From: Chromatiaceae bacterium
GTDB taxonomy: Bacteria > Pseudomonadota > Gammaproteobacteria > Chromatiales > Chromatiaceae
NCBI GenBank assembly: GCA_024235255.1
Contig: JACKMT010000003.1
Span: 1-64,000 of the forward strand
Length of the DNA: 64,000 nucleotides
Direction: 5' to 3'
Numbering within the stretch: position 1 is the first letter of the stretch; each line of letters begins with the position of its first letter. The translations under genes were made by a program, and so were the position numbers. This document shows positions 26,948 through 35,709 of the stretch, piece after piece. Under the pieces are notes generated by a model. It made no database searches. It saw nothing but the letters and a program-made list of their open reading frames with translations, and was not told the DNA's origin.

Positions 26948-28066
26948 TCAGAATTCTCCGGTAGCGCCGGCAACCATGATATCCAGCATCTGCTGATTCA
27001 CTCTGATCGCGGTAGCCACGACCTCCGGAGGTAGAAGCTGACTGTTGATCAACATATCCAGGTTGAGCATCATCAACCAGAGTTTACCCTGGGCATCCTC
27101 GACCAATGAGATGCGGCAAGGCATGTAGCTGGCGAATATCGGGTTGTTGATGATCATCGTTCTGGCGTCCATCGGATTGCAGAACTGGTAGATGGCAAGG
27201 AAAGGTGTCTCGACCCCGCGCGACTCCAGCTCTTTCGAAACCTCCTGACTGCCGACCAGCTTCAGATTCAGCTCAACCGCTTTGGAGAGCATCGCCTGCA
27301 GCGCATCCTCCCTGGTCACCCCCGGCTTCAGCTCCATCTGAGCCACCGTCTGGGTGATGTCGGTAATCCGCAGGCCGCCGCCTGGGGCCGGTCTGGGCGG
27401 CATAGGCTCCGGCGGCCGGGCCGCCATCAGACGTGGCGGCATGAACCGCTCCCCGGGCACAATCAAAGTGTCGTCCAGAGTGGCGGCAAACGCGAGCATG
27501 TCCAGCACCTCCTGGTTGGTATAGTCGGTGAATGTCTCGTCGTCCGGATCATCCGCGTGCTCGCGCACCTTTCCCTTGAACATCTGAATCGACTGGAACA
27601 GATACTCCGGATGCTGGCCCGCCAATGGCGGTGAATCCTTTTTCTCCTTGCCCAACCCATCTTGCGCATGGCAGGTTTTGCAGTCATCCATGTACAGCTC
27701 CTCACCATTTTTTGGATTGCCTTGCACAATCTGGAGGATGTTGAAGCGCTGGTCTCTGGCGATTTTCAGGCTGGATAGGTAGGCGGTTACATCATCGATG
27801 TCCTGCTGTGACATCTGTGCCAGACCGGATGTCTTCATCATGGTCGGGTTGATTCGCTTGCCGCTGATATAGTCGGCTATCGACTTACGCAGATAATATT
27901 CCGGCAGACCTGCCAGGCGCGGCGAGAGACGGCCGGATGCACCCTGGCCGTAGCTGCCGTGGCATAGCGCGCAGTTCTTGTTAATACGCTCTCCGTTTGC
28001 AAGATCCGCCGCCATTGAGGTGTGGGGTAAAGTCAGAAAAACGATTAGCAGCAGAGTTTTTATCAT
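26948..28066 (-). CDS. Dihaem cytochrome c fused to DUF302
   Basis: 372 aa periplasmic protein. Signal peptide (cleavage after SMA), then two cytochrome c domains with haem sites CALCH (~32) and CKTCH (~129), each followed by a distal Met-containing loop (NPTMMKTSG). A Pro-rich linker (RPPEPMPPRPAPGGG, ~215-235) joins a DUF302 domain (~240-372; DARTMIINNPIFASYMPCRISLVED). DUF302 function is uncertain. The arrangement suggests an electron carrier that also binds a ligand or partner. Strong GGGAGG ribosome binding site. No operon partner. Confidence 0.88.
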   Translation of the reverse strand: MIKTLLLIVFLTLPHTSMAADLANGERINKNCALCHGSYGQGASGRLSPRLAGLPEYYLRKSIADYISGKRINPTMMKTSGLAQMSQQDIDDVTAYLSSLKIARDQRFNILQIVQGNPKNGEELYMDDCKTCHAQDGLGKEKKDSPPLAGQHPEYLFQSIQMFKGKVREHADDPDDETFTDYTNQEVLDMLAFAATLDDTLIVPGERFMPPRLMAARPPEPMPPRPAPGGGLRITDITQTVAQMELKPGVTREDALQAMLSKAVELNLKLVGSQEVSKELESRGVETPFLAIYQFCNPMDARTMIINNPIFASYMPCRISLVEDAQGKLWLMMLNLDMLINSQLLPPEVVATAIRVNQQMLDIMVAGATGEF

Positions 28067-28532
28067 TTAAACCTCCCATAAAGTGTTTATACAGCCGCAA
28101 GAGTGGGCCGAACCTGAGCAGAAACCGCGGTTCCAGGTCTGCAGGAACCTTCGATCGCGGCTGCCGACAAGACCATCACAGGCGCGCTGAAATTGACCGC
28201 CGGCACCGGTGATAATTCAATTTTCTATTTTTATTCAGGTAATTAGGTATTCTTGTAATAAGGGAAAACATCTCTTCCCTCGAATTTAACCAAAAACAAT
28301 TCTACCCCTTTAGCATAAAGCGCAGCTGCGCGGTACTTATCGTGAACCCGATCAGATCAGTCAATATAAACCGATCATTACCGCAGGTGTCGCAAATCAA
28401 TTTACACGATTGGACCTGTTTCACAAACCACATATGGATAAGGTGATCAGACTCCCGCAAGCTGTTAAGCGGCGCTCGGCAAGCCGGGTTTCTCTTCCTG
28501 CTTCCCACGGCTTTCATGATCACTGCGTTCTG
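28067..28532. other. Gene-free stretch
   Basis: Holds the upstream region of the cytochrome-DUF302 gene. AT-rich around 28212-28270. No gene, repeat or clear promoter was recognised. Confidence 0.4.
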
Positions 28533-29033
28533 TCAATCCCCTGAGCGACTTCGCCTCCACAGCCGCGAAGACGCGCGCTCATCGAGTGGCGTCGCGAATT
28601 GCAGAGGTGTATTCAGGATATGTTCGCAGTCGGCCCGCCCGCCGATGACGAACAGGTAAAGAAACGGGTAGCGAGCGAGGATCTGATCGATCAGTGCTTG
28701 GTCGACCTCGCGACACGCCAGCGAAACAAGTATTGGGGTATCAGCTGCAATGCGCTGCAGCGCACGGTCGACTTCGTCGGCGGCCATCGACTTGGGAAGA
28801 TCGCGCAAGGCGTCAATCATTGTTGCACGGACCAGTTCATCGCGAAACAGTTCGAGCGATTCCGCATCGCCGGACAGCACTCCCGTGGATAGTCCGGCAC
28901 GATCCAGCAGCTCCACGACCCTGTGAACGGTCTCCCATGAACCCGGGTTGTCCGGATGTGCAGCATGACTGACGAACGCAAGGCTCATTGGTATGAAGGG
29001 GGTGCTGCCATGATTGCGGAGAATAGTAAGCAT
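28533..29033 (-). CDS. Hypothetical protein
   Basis: About 166 aa from the Met at 29033 (AAAAGGG upstream); a longer frame begins at 29123. It looks cytoplasmic: SWETVHRVVELLDRAGLSTGVLSGDAESLELFRDELVRA and a later hydrophobic strand PFLYLFVIGGRAD. I do not recognise the family. A REP-type palindrome at 29128-29196 separates it from the SGNH hydrolase gene upstream. Confidence 0.5.
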   Translation of the reverse strand: MLTILRNHGSTPFIPMSLAFVSHAAHPDNPGSWETVHRVVELLDRAGLSTGVLSGDAESLELFRDELVRATMIDALRDLPKSMAADEVDRALQRIAADTPILVSLACREVDQALIDQILARYPFLYLFVIGGRADCEHILNTPLQFATPLDERASSRLWRRSRSGD

Positions 29034-29127
29034 TAATGCCCTTTTCCGCAAAGTAGTGTGGCAACGAGGAAACTGAAATGGCGTCCGATGGCTCCGGGGG
29101 ACACCATTTGAACCCACTTGCACTTGA

Positions 29128-29196
29128 TTCTGGGGACAGTTTACTTAATCCCAATTTATGTGCCAAAGACTGCAATTAGGTAAGCTGTCCCCAGAA
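29128..29196. repeat. REP-type palindrome, CTGGGGACAG family
   Basis: Outer arms of about 22 bases starting TTCTGGGGACAG (29128-29149) and their reverse complement (29175-29196) with two mismatches, around a 25-base loop. CTGGGGACAG-type ends are typical REP partners of RAYT genes. Located between two minus-strand genes. Confidence 0.75.
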
Positions 29197-29227
29197 CTTG
29201 CCGTTGCCGGGGCCGCTTTCGTCATCC

Positions 29228-30085
29228 TCAGACCAGGGTCTGGAGCTTCTTGACGATCACCTTGGCGAGCTTGGCATAGCCCCGGCTGTTGGGATGGATC
29301 TCGTTGAGCCAGTCGCCGCTCTCGCCGCGACTGCCGATCTTGGCCCGCTTGATGGTGCCGCGCGTATCGACGACGTGGAAATTGGGCAGTTGACCGTCGA
29401 GGGCAAGCAGGCCCTTGGCCAGCCGTTTGAACAGGAAGTCGGACAGGGCGACCCAGTCCTGTTCGGGGATCTGCTCGCTGGTGAACGCCTTGTACAGCCA
29501 CGGGCCGAGCAGGCCGACGCCGAAAAAGCGTGCAGGAGAATCGTTGGGGGTCGGAAAGTCGTAGGTGTGCACGACGATCGGAACGTCTTTCGACGGTGCG
29601 TTGGGCTTGTCACGCAGGTCGACGATACGCCGGTAGCCTTTCTGGATACGGGTAATCAGGCCGTCCAGTTCGTTCTGATCGCAGTAGTCCTTGGGACTGG
29701 GCATTTTGATTGCACTGCGCCGGCTGGGATCGATGAGTATCGATCCGGCCGCGTCGATCAGATCGTTGCCGCCGCCGCTCAGCAGGATCAGGTCCCACCG
29801 TTCGCCGTTCTGTTCCGACAGGCCGCGCAGCAGTCCCTGGTTGTTTGTGATCTGCGACATGTGCTTGATGGTGTCGCCCGGCATTGCACAGTTCACGATC
29901 ATCGTGGAAACCGGGAAGCGCATCTGAAACAGCAGGTTCGAGGTTGGAATGCCGGCCATCGTGAACCACGAGTCGCCTTCCGAGAGAAAATTCAGTTTGT
30001 GAAACGTACGATCCGCCCACGGCGGCGGTTCGTTGGCGTCGACCAGGTCCCAGGTCACCACGTCCGGTTTGAATTTCTTGGCCAT
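29228..30085 (-). CDS. SGNH/GDSL-type hydrolase
   Basis: 285 aa esterase-like protein without signal peptide. Block I is FLSEGDSWF (Ser in GDSW, ~residue 38), block III is ILLSGGGNDLID (~102-113) and block V is DWLNEIHPNSRGYAKL (catalytic Asp and His near 262-268). The GDSW form of block I is a recognised variant. Natural substrate unknown. GGAG lies just before the ATG at 30085. Confidence 0.85.
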   Translation of the reverse strand: MAKKFKPDVVTWDLVDANEPPPWADRTFHKLNFLSEGDSWFTMAGIPTSNLLFQMRFPVSTMIVNCAMPGDTIKHMSQITNNQGLLRGLSEQNGERWDLILLSGGGNDLIDAAGSILIDPSRRSAIKMPSPKDYCDQNELDGLITRIQKGYRRIVDLRDKPNAPSKDVPIVVHTYDFPTPNDSPARFFGVGLLGPWLYKAFTSEQIPEQDWVALSDFLFKRLAKGLLALDGQLPNFHVVDTRGTIKRAKIGSRGESGDWLNEIHPNSRGYAKLAKVIVKKLQTLV

Positions 30086-30354
30086 CTCCTCTGTCTCCTT
30101 TGGCGTTGACGATTGGTGTGTACACTCCCGTTACACCGGCAGCACGCGCTGACGCCGCGGATCGCATGCGGCGATCGGGGGGAATGGGGCATTGCCGGGA
30201 ACCGGCGGGCGTCGCCGGCGGTGACTGCTCGACAGTGTCGTAATGGAGCAACCATAGCTTCCGTACCTGCCGGGATTCCCTGTTCTACCCGGGCAGTATA
30301 GATAAGCGCCGGGCCGTGATTGTATTGGTAGCATAAACGCCCCTTTCCCCAAAG

Positions 30355-30471
30355 TCGAATGTTATCAAAGGCCCCGAAGTAGTACCTGGTGGCGTCATCG
30401 AGAAACGCGATCAGGTAGGTTTTAGGCTTGCCGGAATCTACCGAAATACCAGGCAATCTGCTACGGCACAA
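30355..30471 (-). pseudogene. IS481/IS3-type transposase fragment (rve domain)
   Basis: The minus strand encodes GKPKTYLIAFLDDATRYYFGAF, matching the core of DDE integrase-domain transposases where the second catalytic Asp region lies (KTYLIAFIDDASR in intact relatives). Sequence on both sides is unrelated to a transposase, so only about 30-40 codons remain. It abuts a RAYT fragment at 30461. Confidence 0.7.
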
Positions 30472-30600
30472 AGTGGGGAAAATAGTGGCGCGGATTACGG
30501 TTTAAATTGCGATACAACACCAATCTCGTTCAGCAGCATAAATACCTGCTTGCCTGTTATCGATATATCGAGTCGAATTCTGTACGTGCTGTAAGAGTCT
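30461..30600 (+). pseudogene. RAYT transposase fragment
   Basis: Plus-strand codons give YGTKWGK then, after a stop, RYNTNLVQQHKYLLACYRYIESNSVRA. This lines up with the intact RAYT at 3475-4167 (GTLWESRHKSSLVQAEEYLLTCYRYIELNPVRA). No other part of the gene remains. It is too divergent to have come recently from the intact copy. Confidence 0.8.
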
Positions 30601-30727
30601 CAACGCCAGAGGAGTATCATTAGTCGAGTTATGGAGCAAAGGCGTGGGGCGACGAGAGTTGGAATGTACCGCATGAAGTATTCCAAGCACACGCGACGGA
30701 ACAGGATAGTCGTTGTGAAATTTACAC

Positions 30728-30890
30728 TGGCTGCCGAGTTTGCCCGCGAGGAAGACCGAGCACGTCAATATTCTCCAATCCTGGCTGCTCAATCAGGTCG
30801 AACCCGACTCGGTCAGACCAGCGGATCTGGATCCACCCAACATTCCCGAATAGCGCGCGGATAGGCGTTTTCACATCCACCGGTGGCGGT
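30728..30890 (+). pseudogene. Duplicated 3' end of the kor-operon ferritin-like gene
   Basis: Sequence from about 30728 is highly similar to 26729-26890. It encodes AAEFAREE, then a one-base insertion shifts the frame, and continues through the LNQVEPDSVRPADLDPPNIPE part to the stop. Similarity runs on into the 3' flank (CACCGG.GG). Only the last ~42 codons plus trailer are present. The source gene at 26327-26854 is intact. Confidence 0.85.
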
Positions 30891-31039
30891 TTTTCGGAGG
30901 AATTTTTTGCCGGCGGAATGGTATCATCGTTCCGCAATCCCAATCTTGTGCATTGCAGCCGCAACCCTCATGCGGTGAAGTGGTACTCGCCATTGAGGGC
31001 TGTGCCCCTGCCACCTTCACGCTGTCGGGAGGAAGATTC

Positions 31040-31444
31040 ATGTTTACCTTCGCTACACGCGCTGCTCTAGCGCTCGTGCTTTTTGCAATTGCCGGCGCTG
31101 CTGTTGCCGACAAAGCGCTATCGCCGAAACGGACCGGCACTGTTCAGATCATCAAGGTATCTGGCTCGGACCTGACCGGGTTAAACCGACACACGCTCAC
31201 CAGTCTGATCAATCAGGCAAAACAGAGAGGGTCGATAAAAATCGTTGTCGACTTGGCCGCAGTGACTCACATGACTCCGGCGGGCATGGAGTCCCTTACT
31301 GCAGGCGCCCAAAGCTTTGGCTCCGACAATTTCGCCGTTGCCAACCTTTCCGGACAGCCCGCTCGGCTCGCACAAAGTGAAGGCGCCGGTCTGTTCGCTG
31401 CCTACACCTCTGTCCAGGAAGCAGTCTCTGCTCTCAAGGAGTGA
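31040..31444 (+). CDS. Exported STAS-domain protein
   Basis: 134 aa. Signal peptide (RAALALVLFAIAGAAVADKA) followed by a STAS fold: IKIVVDLAAVTHMTPAGMESLTAGAQSFG, with strands and helices in the usual order. Thr in HMTPAG sits where anti-sigma antagonists carry the phosphorylated Ser/Thr. STAS domains normally work in the cytoplasm, so export is unusual. The ATG at 31040 has GGAGGA upstream. Longer starts in the same frame are unlikely. No lipid-transport (Mla) genes adjoin. Confidence 0.75.
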   Translation: MFTFATRAALALVLFAIAGAAVADKALSPKRTGTVQIIKVSGSDLTGLNRHTLTSLINQAKQRGSIKIVVDLAAVTHMTPAGMESLTAGAQSFGSDNFAVANLSGQPARLAQSEGAGLFAAYTSVQEAVSALKE

Positions 31445-31731
31445 CGCATTGCGCCGTTCTGGTCGCCTGCCTCAGAGGAAACATCAAAAAGGATTGAAAA
31501 CTTTTGGTAACAGATAGCTCGAGCAGCAAGGAGCAGCTGATCCGATAGTGAATGAGTTCGGCTAGTGTGCACATTTGCCGCGACTGTTCTAAACGTGCAT
31601 TACTTCGTCTTCACAGAAGCGCTATGCGCTGTCTACCCAACCTCTTTCCTGATCTTTTTCACACAATCTCCCGCGTCTGCCAACAAAGATAAATAATAGC
31701 AATACCATCATTGTCATACTAATCAATATTA

Positions 31732-31775
31732 AATGTCAGACATTATTTGACAATATGTATGACATATACTAAATT
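31732..31775 (+). promoter_or_regulatory. Promoter with overlapping GntR-type operators
   Basis: A -35 box TTGACA (31747-31752) and -10 box TAAATT (31770-31775) are separated by exactly 17 bases. The odd palindrome AATGTCAGACATT (31732-31744) lies immediately upstream and the near-palindrome TATGTATGACATA (31754-31766) lies in the spacer. Both resemble the TGTC-N-GACA sites bound by many FCD-type GntR regulators. The regulator begins 28 bases downstream, so autorepression of the sugar-acid operon is likely. Confidence 0.65.
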
Positions 31776-31803
31776 TAGCCCAACCAAACCAAGAGAAGAA
31801 GCG

Positions 31804-32583
31804 ATGCAAACAAAAACCACACGTATCAATGGCCGCGATCTGGGCAACCAGGTAGCCGAACAGATCGCTCGGGAGCTCTTCTCCGGCGCCTACAAGCCAG
31901 GCGATATGCTCCCTCCGGAAACCGATCTTGCCGAGCGTCTGGCAGTCAGCCGCGCATCGGTGCGCAGCGGGCTGCAGACGCTCACCGCCTTGGGAATCAT
32001 CCGGCGCCAGGCTGGGAAGGGAACCGTTGTGGAAGAGACCCGTGAATGGAACATGCTCGACCCTCTGGTAAGCCGCTGGATGATCGAGTATGCCAGTCCT
32101 AATCCGGATTTCTTCCGGGACATCTATGAATACCGGCGCGCCATAGAACCCTATGTCTCGGCACTGGCGGCGAATCGCGCCACCGCCCAGGATCTTGCAT
32201 CCATAGAACGGGCCTACGACGGCATGGCCCGCGGTCTGAAAGAGGGCTCGACCGAGCAGTTCACCCAAGCGGATGTCGCCTTCCACACCGCCATCTATCG
32301 GGCGACCCACAACCTGATCTGGGCACAGTCCGCCAACATCCTACGGCCCGCCATTATGCTGGTGATCGAAAAGTCCAACGACACCGCGGAAGAGCTCAGC
32401 GAGAGCCTGGAGAACCATCGCCGGTTGATGGAGTGCATCCGCCTGCGCCAGCCGGAGGCTGCTTTCGAAGCCGCACTGAAAGTCATGCAGCGCACTGCCA
32501 CCGACCTGGGAATCACGACATCCCAAGTCGACGATGAATCGATCGCCCTGATACGGGCGGAAAGCCTTTCGGGCATCGACTGA
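31804..32583 (+). CDS. GntR-family (FCD) regulator of the galactonate operon
   Basis: 259 aa. N-terminal winged helix (NQVAEQIARELFSGAYKPGDMLPPETDLAERLAVSRASVRSGLQTL, residues ~12-75, interrupted by the usual turn) and an all-helical FCD ligand-binding domain with metal-binding Asp/His positions (EYRRAIEPYV, DVAFHTAIYRATHN, LENHRRLMECI). It resembles DgoR, the D-galactonate-responsive repressor. It is first in the operon, 73 bases before dctP. The Met at 31804 gives the best fit; the frame opens at 31747 inside the promoter. Confidence 0.85.
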   Translation: MQTKTTRINGRDLGNQVAEQIARELFSGAYKPGDMLPPETDLAERLAVSRASVRSGLQTLTALGIIRRQAGKGTVVEETREWNMLDPLVSRWMIEYASPNPDFFRDIYEYRRAIEPYVSALAANRATAQDLASIERAYDGMARGLKEGSTEQFTQADVAFHTAIYRATHNLIWAQSANILRPAIMLVIEKSNDTAEELSESLENHRRLMECIRLRQPEAAFEAALKVMQRTATDLGITTSQVDDESIALIRAESLSGID

Positions 32584-32656
32584 GGCCCGGATCACAACCC
32601 ACCGGATTTTCCGCCATAGGGAATTCCGGAAACCTAACCCTTACGGAGGAATACCG

Positions 32657-33682
32657 ATGAAAAAGTTACACATTGCAAGGCTCGTAGCCGGTGCATTGGG
32701 CTTGGCCATGCTCGGCCAAAGCGCGGTGGCGGCAGAGTTCGAATTCAAGTTCCAGTCCAGCGACCCGTCCGGCAATCCCAACTTCGAGCTGCAGCAGGGC
32801 TGGGCAAAATCCCTGGCCGAGAGAACCGGGGGCCGTGTCATGGTGGAACTGCTGCCGGTAGGCTCAGTGGTTGAGCACTCCGAAACTCAGGATGCGATCG
32901 CCGCTGGAATTCTGGACGGCCACATTACCGATACCTCTTACTTCACCGGTAAGGATGCCGCCTTCGGCCTGGTCGCCAACCCGGTCGGCGCCTGGTCGGA
33001 TCCGGAGCAGATGTTCGACTTCATGGAGAACGGCGGCGGCAAGCAACAGATGAACGAACTGCTGGAGCCCTATGGCCTGCACTTCATCGGTGCGACCACC
33101 CCGGGTCTGGAAGCCTTTGTCTCCAAGGTGCCGATCGACAGCGTGGCCGACCTCAAGGGAGTGAAGATGCGTGCTCCAGAAGGTCTGGTGCAGCAGGTGT
33201 TCGCCGCCGCCGGTGCCGCACCGGTCAACCTGCCCGGTTCTGAGGTATTCACCGCTCTGGACAAGGGTGTGATCGAGGCTGCGGACTATACCGTCTTCTC
33301 GACCAACCAGGCCCAGGGTCTCAACGACATCGCTCCGCATCCCATCTACCCCGGCTTCCACTCCATGCCGCTGGTGGAGATCTCCATGAACAAGGCCAGG
33401 TGGGACGCCCTGCCTGACGACATCAAGAGTGCGTTCGAGGAGACGGTGCATGACTTCTCCCGCCACCAGGTGGCTGTACTGGCCGAGCGTGACCAGGCGG
33501 CGGTTGCTGCGGCCAAGGCCGGCGGCAAGATTACGGTGCACAACTGGTCGGCCGACGAACGGGCCAAATTCCGCGCCATCGCCACCGGCGAATGGAAGAA
33601 GGTGGCCGAGCGCTCCGCCAATGCGCAGAAGGTTTACGACACACTGACCACCTATCTCAAAGAGAAGGGTCTGGTGAAATAA
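32657..33682 (+). CDS. dctP: TRAP transporter substrate-binding protein
   Basis: 341 aa periplasmic binding protein of the DctP family with a cleaved signal (ending SAVAA). Mature features: NFELQQGWAKSLAERTGGRVMVELLP, MRAPEGLVQQVFAAAGAAPVNLPGSEVFTALDKGVIEAADYT, HSMPLVEISMNKARWDALP. The Arg in KMRAPEG is the conserved carboxylate-binding residue of TRAP receptors, in keeping with a sugar-acid ligand. Strong ACGGAGGA ribosome binding site. Ligand inferred from context: galactonate, gluconate or both. Confidence 0.92.
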   Translation: MKKLHIARLVAGALGLAMLGQSAVAAEFEFKFQSSDPSGNPNFELQQGWAKSLAERTGGRVMVELLPVGSVVEHSETQDAIAAGILDGHITDTSYFTGKDAAFGLVANPVGAWSDPEQMFDFMENGGGKQQMNELLEPYGLHFIGATTPGLEAFVSKVPIDSVADLKGVKMRAPEGLVQQVFAAAGAAPVNLPGSEVFTALDKGVIEAADYTVFSTNQAQGLNDIAPHPIYPGFHSMPLVEISMNKARWDALPDDIKSAFEETVHDFSRHQVAVLAERDQAAVAAAKAGGKITVHNWSADERAKFRAIATGEWKKVAERSANAQKVYDTLTTYLKEKGLVK

Positions 33683-33750
33683 CGTAAAAAGCACCAAATG
33701 GCTGCAGGGTCCACCTGCAGCCGTTATTACCCACAGGGGAGATCACGACG

Positions 33751-34359
33751 ATGTCAGGTCAAGATGTGAACCACACCGATGACGGAGGGAATCGCAGCCG
33801 AGCCGTCTCTCCCGGGGCAGTCGCCCAGGCGGGAAAACTCGGTTGGCTGATTGATAAGGGCGGGATCATCTTCGCCACAGGCATCTTCATCGCGATGTTG
33901 ATCCTGATCCAGGAGGTATTCCTGCGCTATGTACTCAATTCGCCCACCATCTGGGCGCACGAAACGACGATTTTCCTCTGCGCCGTCGCCTTCATCTATG
34001 GGGGGCTCTACTGCGCAGCCCGCAACACCCATATCCGGGTGGTTATCCTCTATGACCTGGTGAGTCCCGGTGTGCGCCGATTCCTGGACGTGGTCATCTC
34101 GCTGGTCTGCATGATCTCCGCCGCCACCTTTGCCTGGGCATCCTGGCTGATGGTGGAGCGTGCGGCGTTCGCCCCGGACGGCAGTTTTCGCCTGGAGACT
34201 TCCGGCAGCGCCTGGAATCCACCGACACCGTCCCTGCTGAAGATCTTCATGCTGGCCGTGATGGTCGTCCTGGCGATCCAGTTCCTCGTGCTCGCGGTGA
34301 ACTACGCGAGAGGTGTGACCCACACGAATTCGTCTGTGCAGGCAGAGGGAGATAAGTGA
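33751..34359 (+). CDS. dctQ: TRAP transporter small membrane subunit
   Basis: 202 aa with four predicted membrane helices (around 30-50, 70-90, 110-130, 165-185) and the DctQ-like stretch LRYVLNSPTIWAHETTIFLCAVAFIYGG. It overlaps dctM by four bases (ATGA), indicating translational coupling. An N-terminal ~25-residue polar tail precedes the first helix. Confidence 0.9.
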   Translation: MSGQDVNHTDDGGNRSRAVSPGAVAQAGKLGWLIDKGGIIFATGIFIAMLILIQEVFLRYVLNSPTIWAHETTIFLCAVAFIYGGLYCAARNTHIRVVILYDLVSPGVRRFLDVVISLVCMISAATFAWASWLMVERAAFAPDGSFRLETSGSAWNPPTPSLLKIFMLAVMVVLAIQFLVLAVNYARGVTHTNSSVQAEGDK

Positions 34360-35684
34360 TGGAACTGCTCGATCTGATTCCCAACCTGAAGTCGCTGGGT
34401 ATCGAATACGGTACCCTGCTGATGTTTGCCCTGCTGCTCGCCCTGCTGCTCACCGGCATGCCGTTGGCTTTTGTCACGCTATTGGTGGCGCTGATCTTCG
34501 CCCTCGGTTGGTTCGGCCCCAACGCGGTGCCGCTGATCACCAGCCGCGTCTACTCCTTCGTCTCCTCATTCGTCTTCGTGTCGGTGCCGATGTTCGTGCT
34601 GATGGCTGCACTGCTCGACCGTTCGGGCATCGCCCGCGACCTGTTCGATGCCATGAAGCTGGTAGGCGGACGCCTGCGCGGTGCCGTGGCGGTGCAGACG
34701 ATTTTCGTCGCGGTGGTGCTGGCGGCGATGAGCGGTATCATCGGCGGCGAAGTGGTCCTGCTCGGCCTGCTCGCCCTGCCGCAGATGCTGCGTATGGGTT
34801 ACAACCGGAACCTCGCCATCGGCGTGATCTGCGCCGGTGGATCGCTGGGCACCATGGTGCCGCCCTCCATCGTACTGATCATCTACGGTTTGGCCGCCAA
34901 CACCTCCATCGGCGAGCTGTTCACCTCGGCTTTCGTCCCCGGCTTCATGCTGGCCAGCTTTTACGTCATCTATGTGCTCATCCGTTGCCACATCACACCG
35001 GAGGTGGCGCCCGATCCATCTCCCGACGTTGTCCCCACCAAAGAAAAGCTGCGTCTGCTGAAGGGCATCATCCTGCCGATCATGGTCGTCATCTTCGTGC
35101 TGGGCTCGATCTACGGCGGCATCGCCTCGGTCACCGAGGCCTCGGCGGTGGGTGTGCTCGGGGTGCTGCTCTCCACCATCGTGCGGCGGGAGTTCAATCT
35201 CCCGATGCTCAAGGGCGCCGTCCTGCAGACCCTGGCGACCTGCGGCATGATCGTCTGGATCGGCATCGGCGCCAGCGCCCTGGTCGGCGTATTCAACCTG
35301 ATGGGCGGCATCAAGTTCGTCTCCGCCCTGATCACCGGGATCTCCGACAATCCGACGATCATCATCCTGTTCATGATGCTGATCCTGTTTGTCCTGGGGA
35401 TGTTTCTCGACTGGGTGGGCATAGCGCTGCTGACCATGCCGATCTTCGTGCCGATCGTCAAGAGCCTCGGCTACGACCCGGTCTGGTTCGGCGTTCTGTT
35501 TGCAATGAACATGCAGATCAGTTTCCTGTCGCCGCCGTTCGGCCCGGCCGCATTCTATTTGAAGAGCGTCGCCCCGCCGGATATCTCCCTCGGCGACATC
35601 TTCCGCTCCATGCTGCCGTTCATCGCCATCCAGGTGCTCTGCGTCGGCCTGCTGATCGCCTTCCCCGGCATAACCGGTCGTTGA
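34356..35684 (+). CDS. dctM: TRAP transporter large membrane subunit
   Basis: 442 aa, about twelve membrane helices, the ion-coupled translocation subunit. Family marks include SFVFVSVPMFVLMAALLDRSG, VVLAAMSGIIGGEV, ICAGGSLGTMVPPSIVLIIYG and NMQISFLSPPFGPAAFYLKSVAP. It completes the dctPQM set. Sodium-driven uptake is usual. 25 bases separate it from dgoD. Confidence 0.93.
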   Translation: MMELLDLIPNLKSLGIEYGTLLMFALLLALLLTGMPLAFVTLLVALIFALGWFGPNAVPLITSRVYSFVSSFVFVSVPMFVLMAALLDRSGIARDLFDAMKLVGGRLRGAVAVQTIFVAVVLAAMSGIIGGEVVLLGLLALPQMLRMGYNRNLAIGVICAGGSLGTMVPPSIVLIIYGLAANTSIGELFTSAFVPGFMLASFYVIYVLIRCHITPEVAPDPSPDVVPTKEKLRLLKGIILPIMVVIFVLGSIYGGIASVTEASAVGVLGVLLSTIVRREFNLPMLKGAVLQTLATCGMIVWIGIGASALVGVFNLMGGIKFVSALITGISDNPTIIILFMMLILFVLGMFLDWVGIALLTMPIFVPIVKSLGYDPVWFGVLFAMNMQISFLSPPFGPAAFYLKSVAPPDISLGDIFRSMLPFIAIQVLCVGLLIAFPGITGR

Positions 35685-35709
35685 ACCGGCAATTGGACAG
35701 GAACGAAAC

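Noticed and set aside
29610..30251. 213-codon minus-strand frame
   Set aside because: Frame-shifted shadow of the SGNH hydrolase gene.
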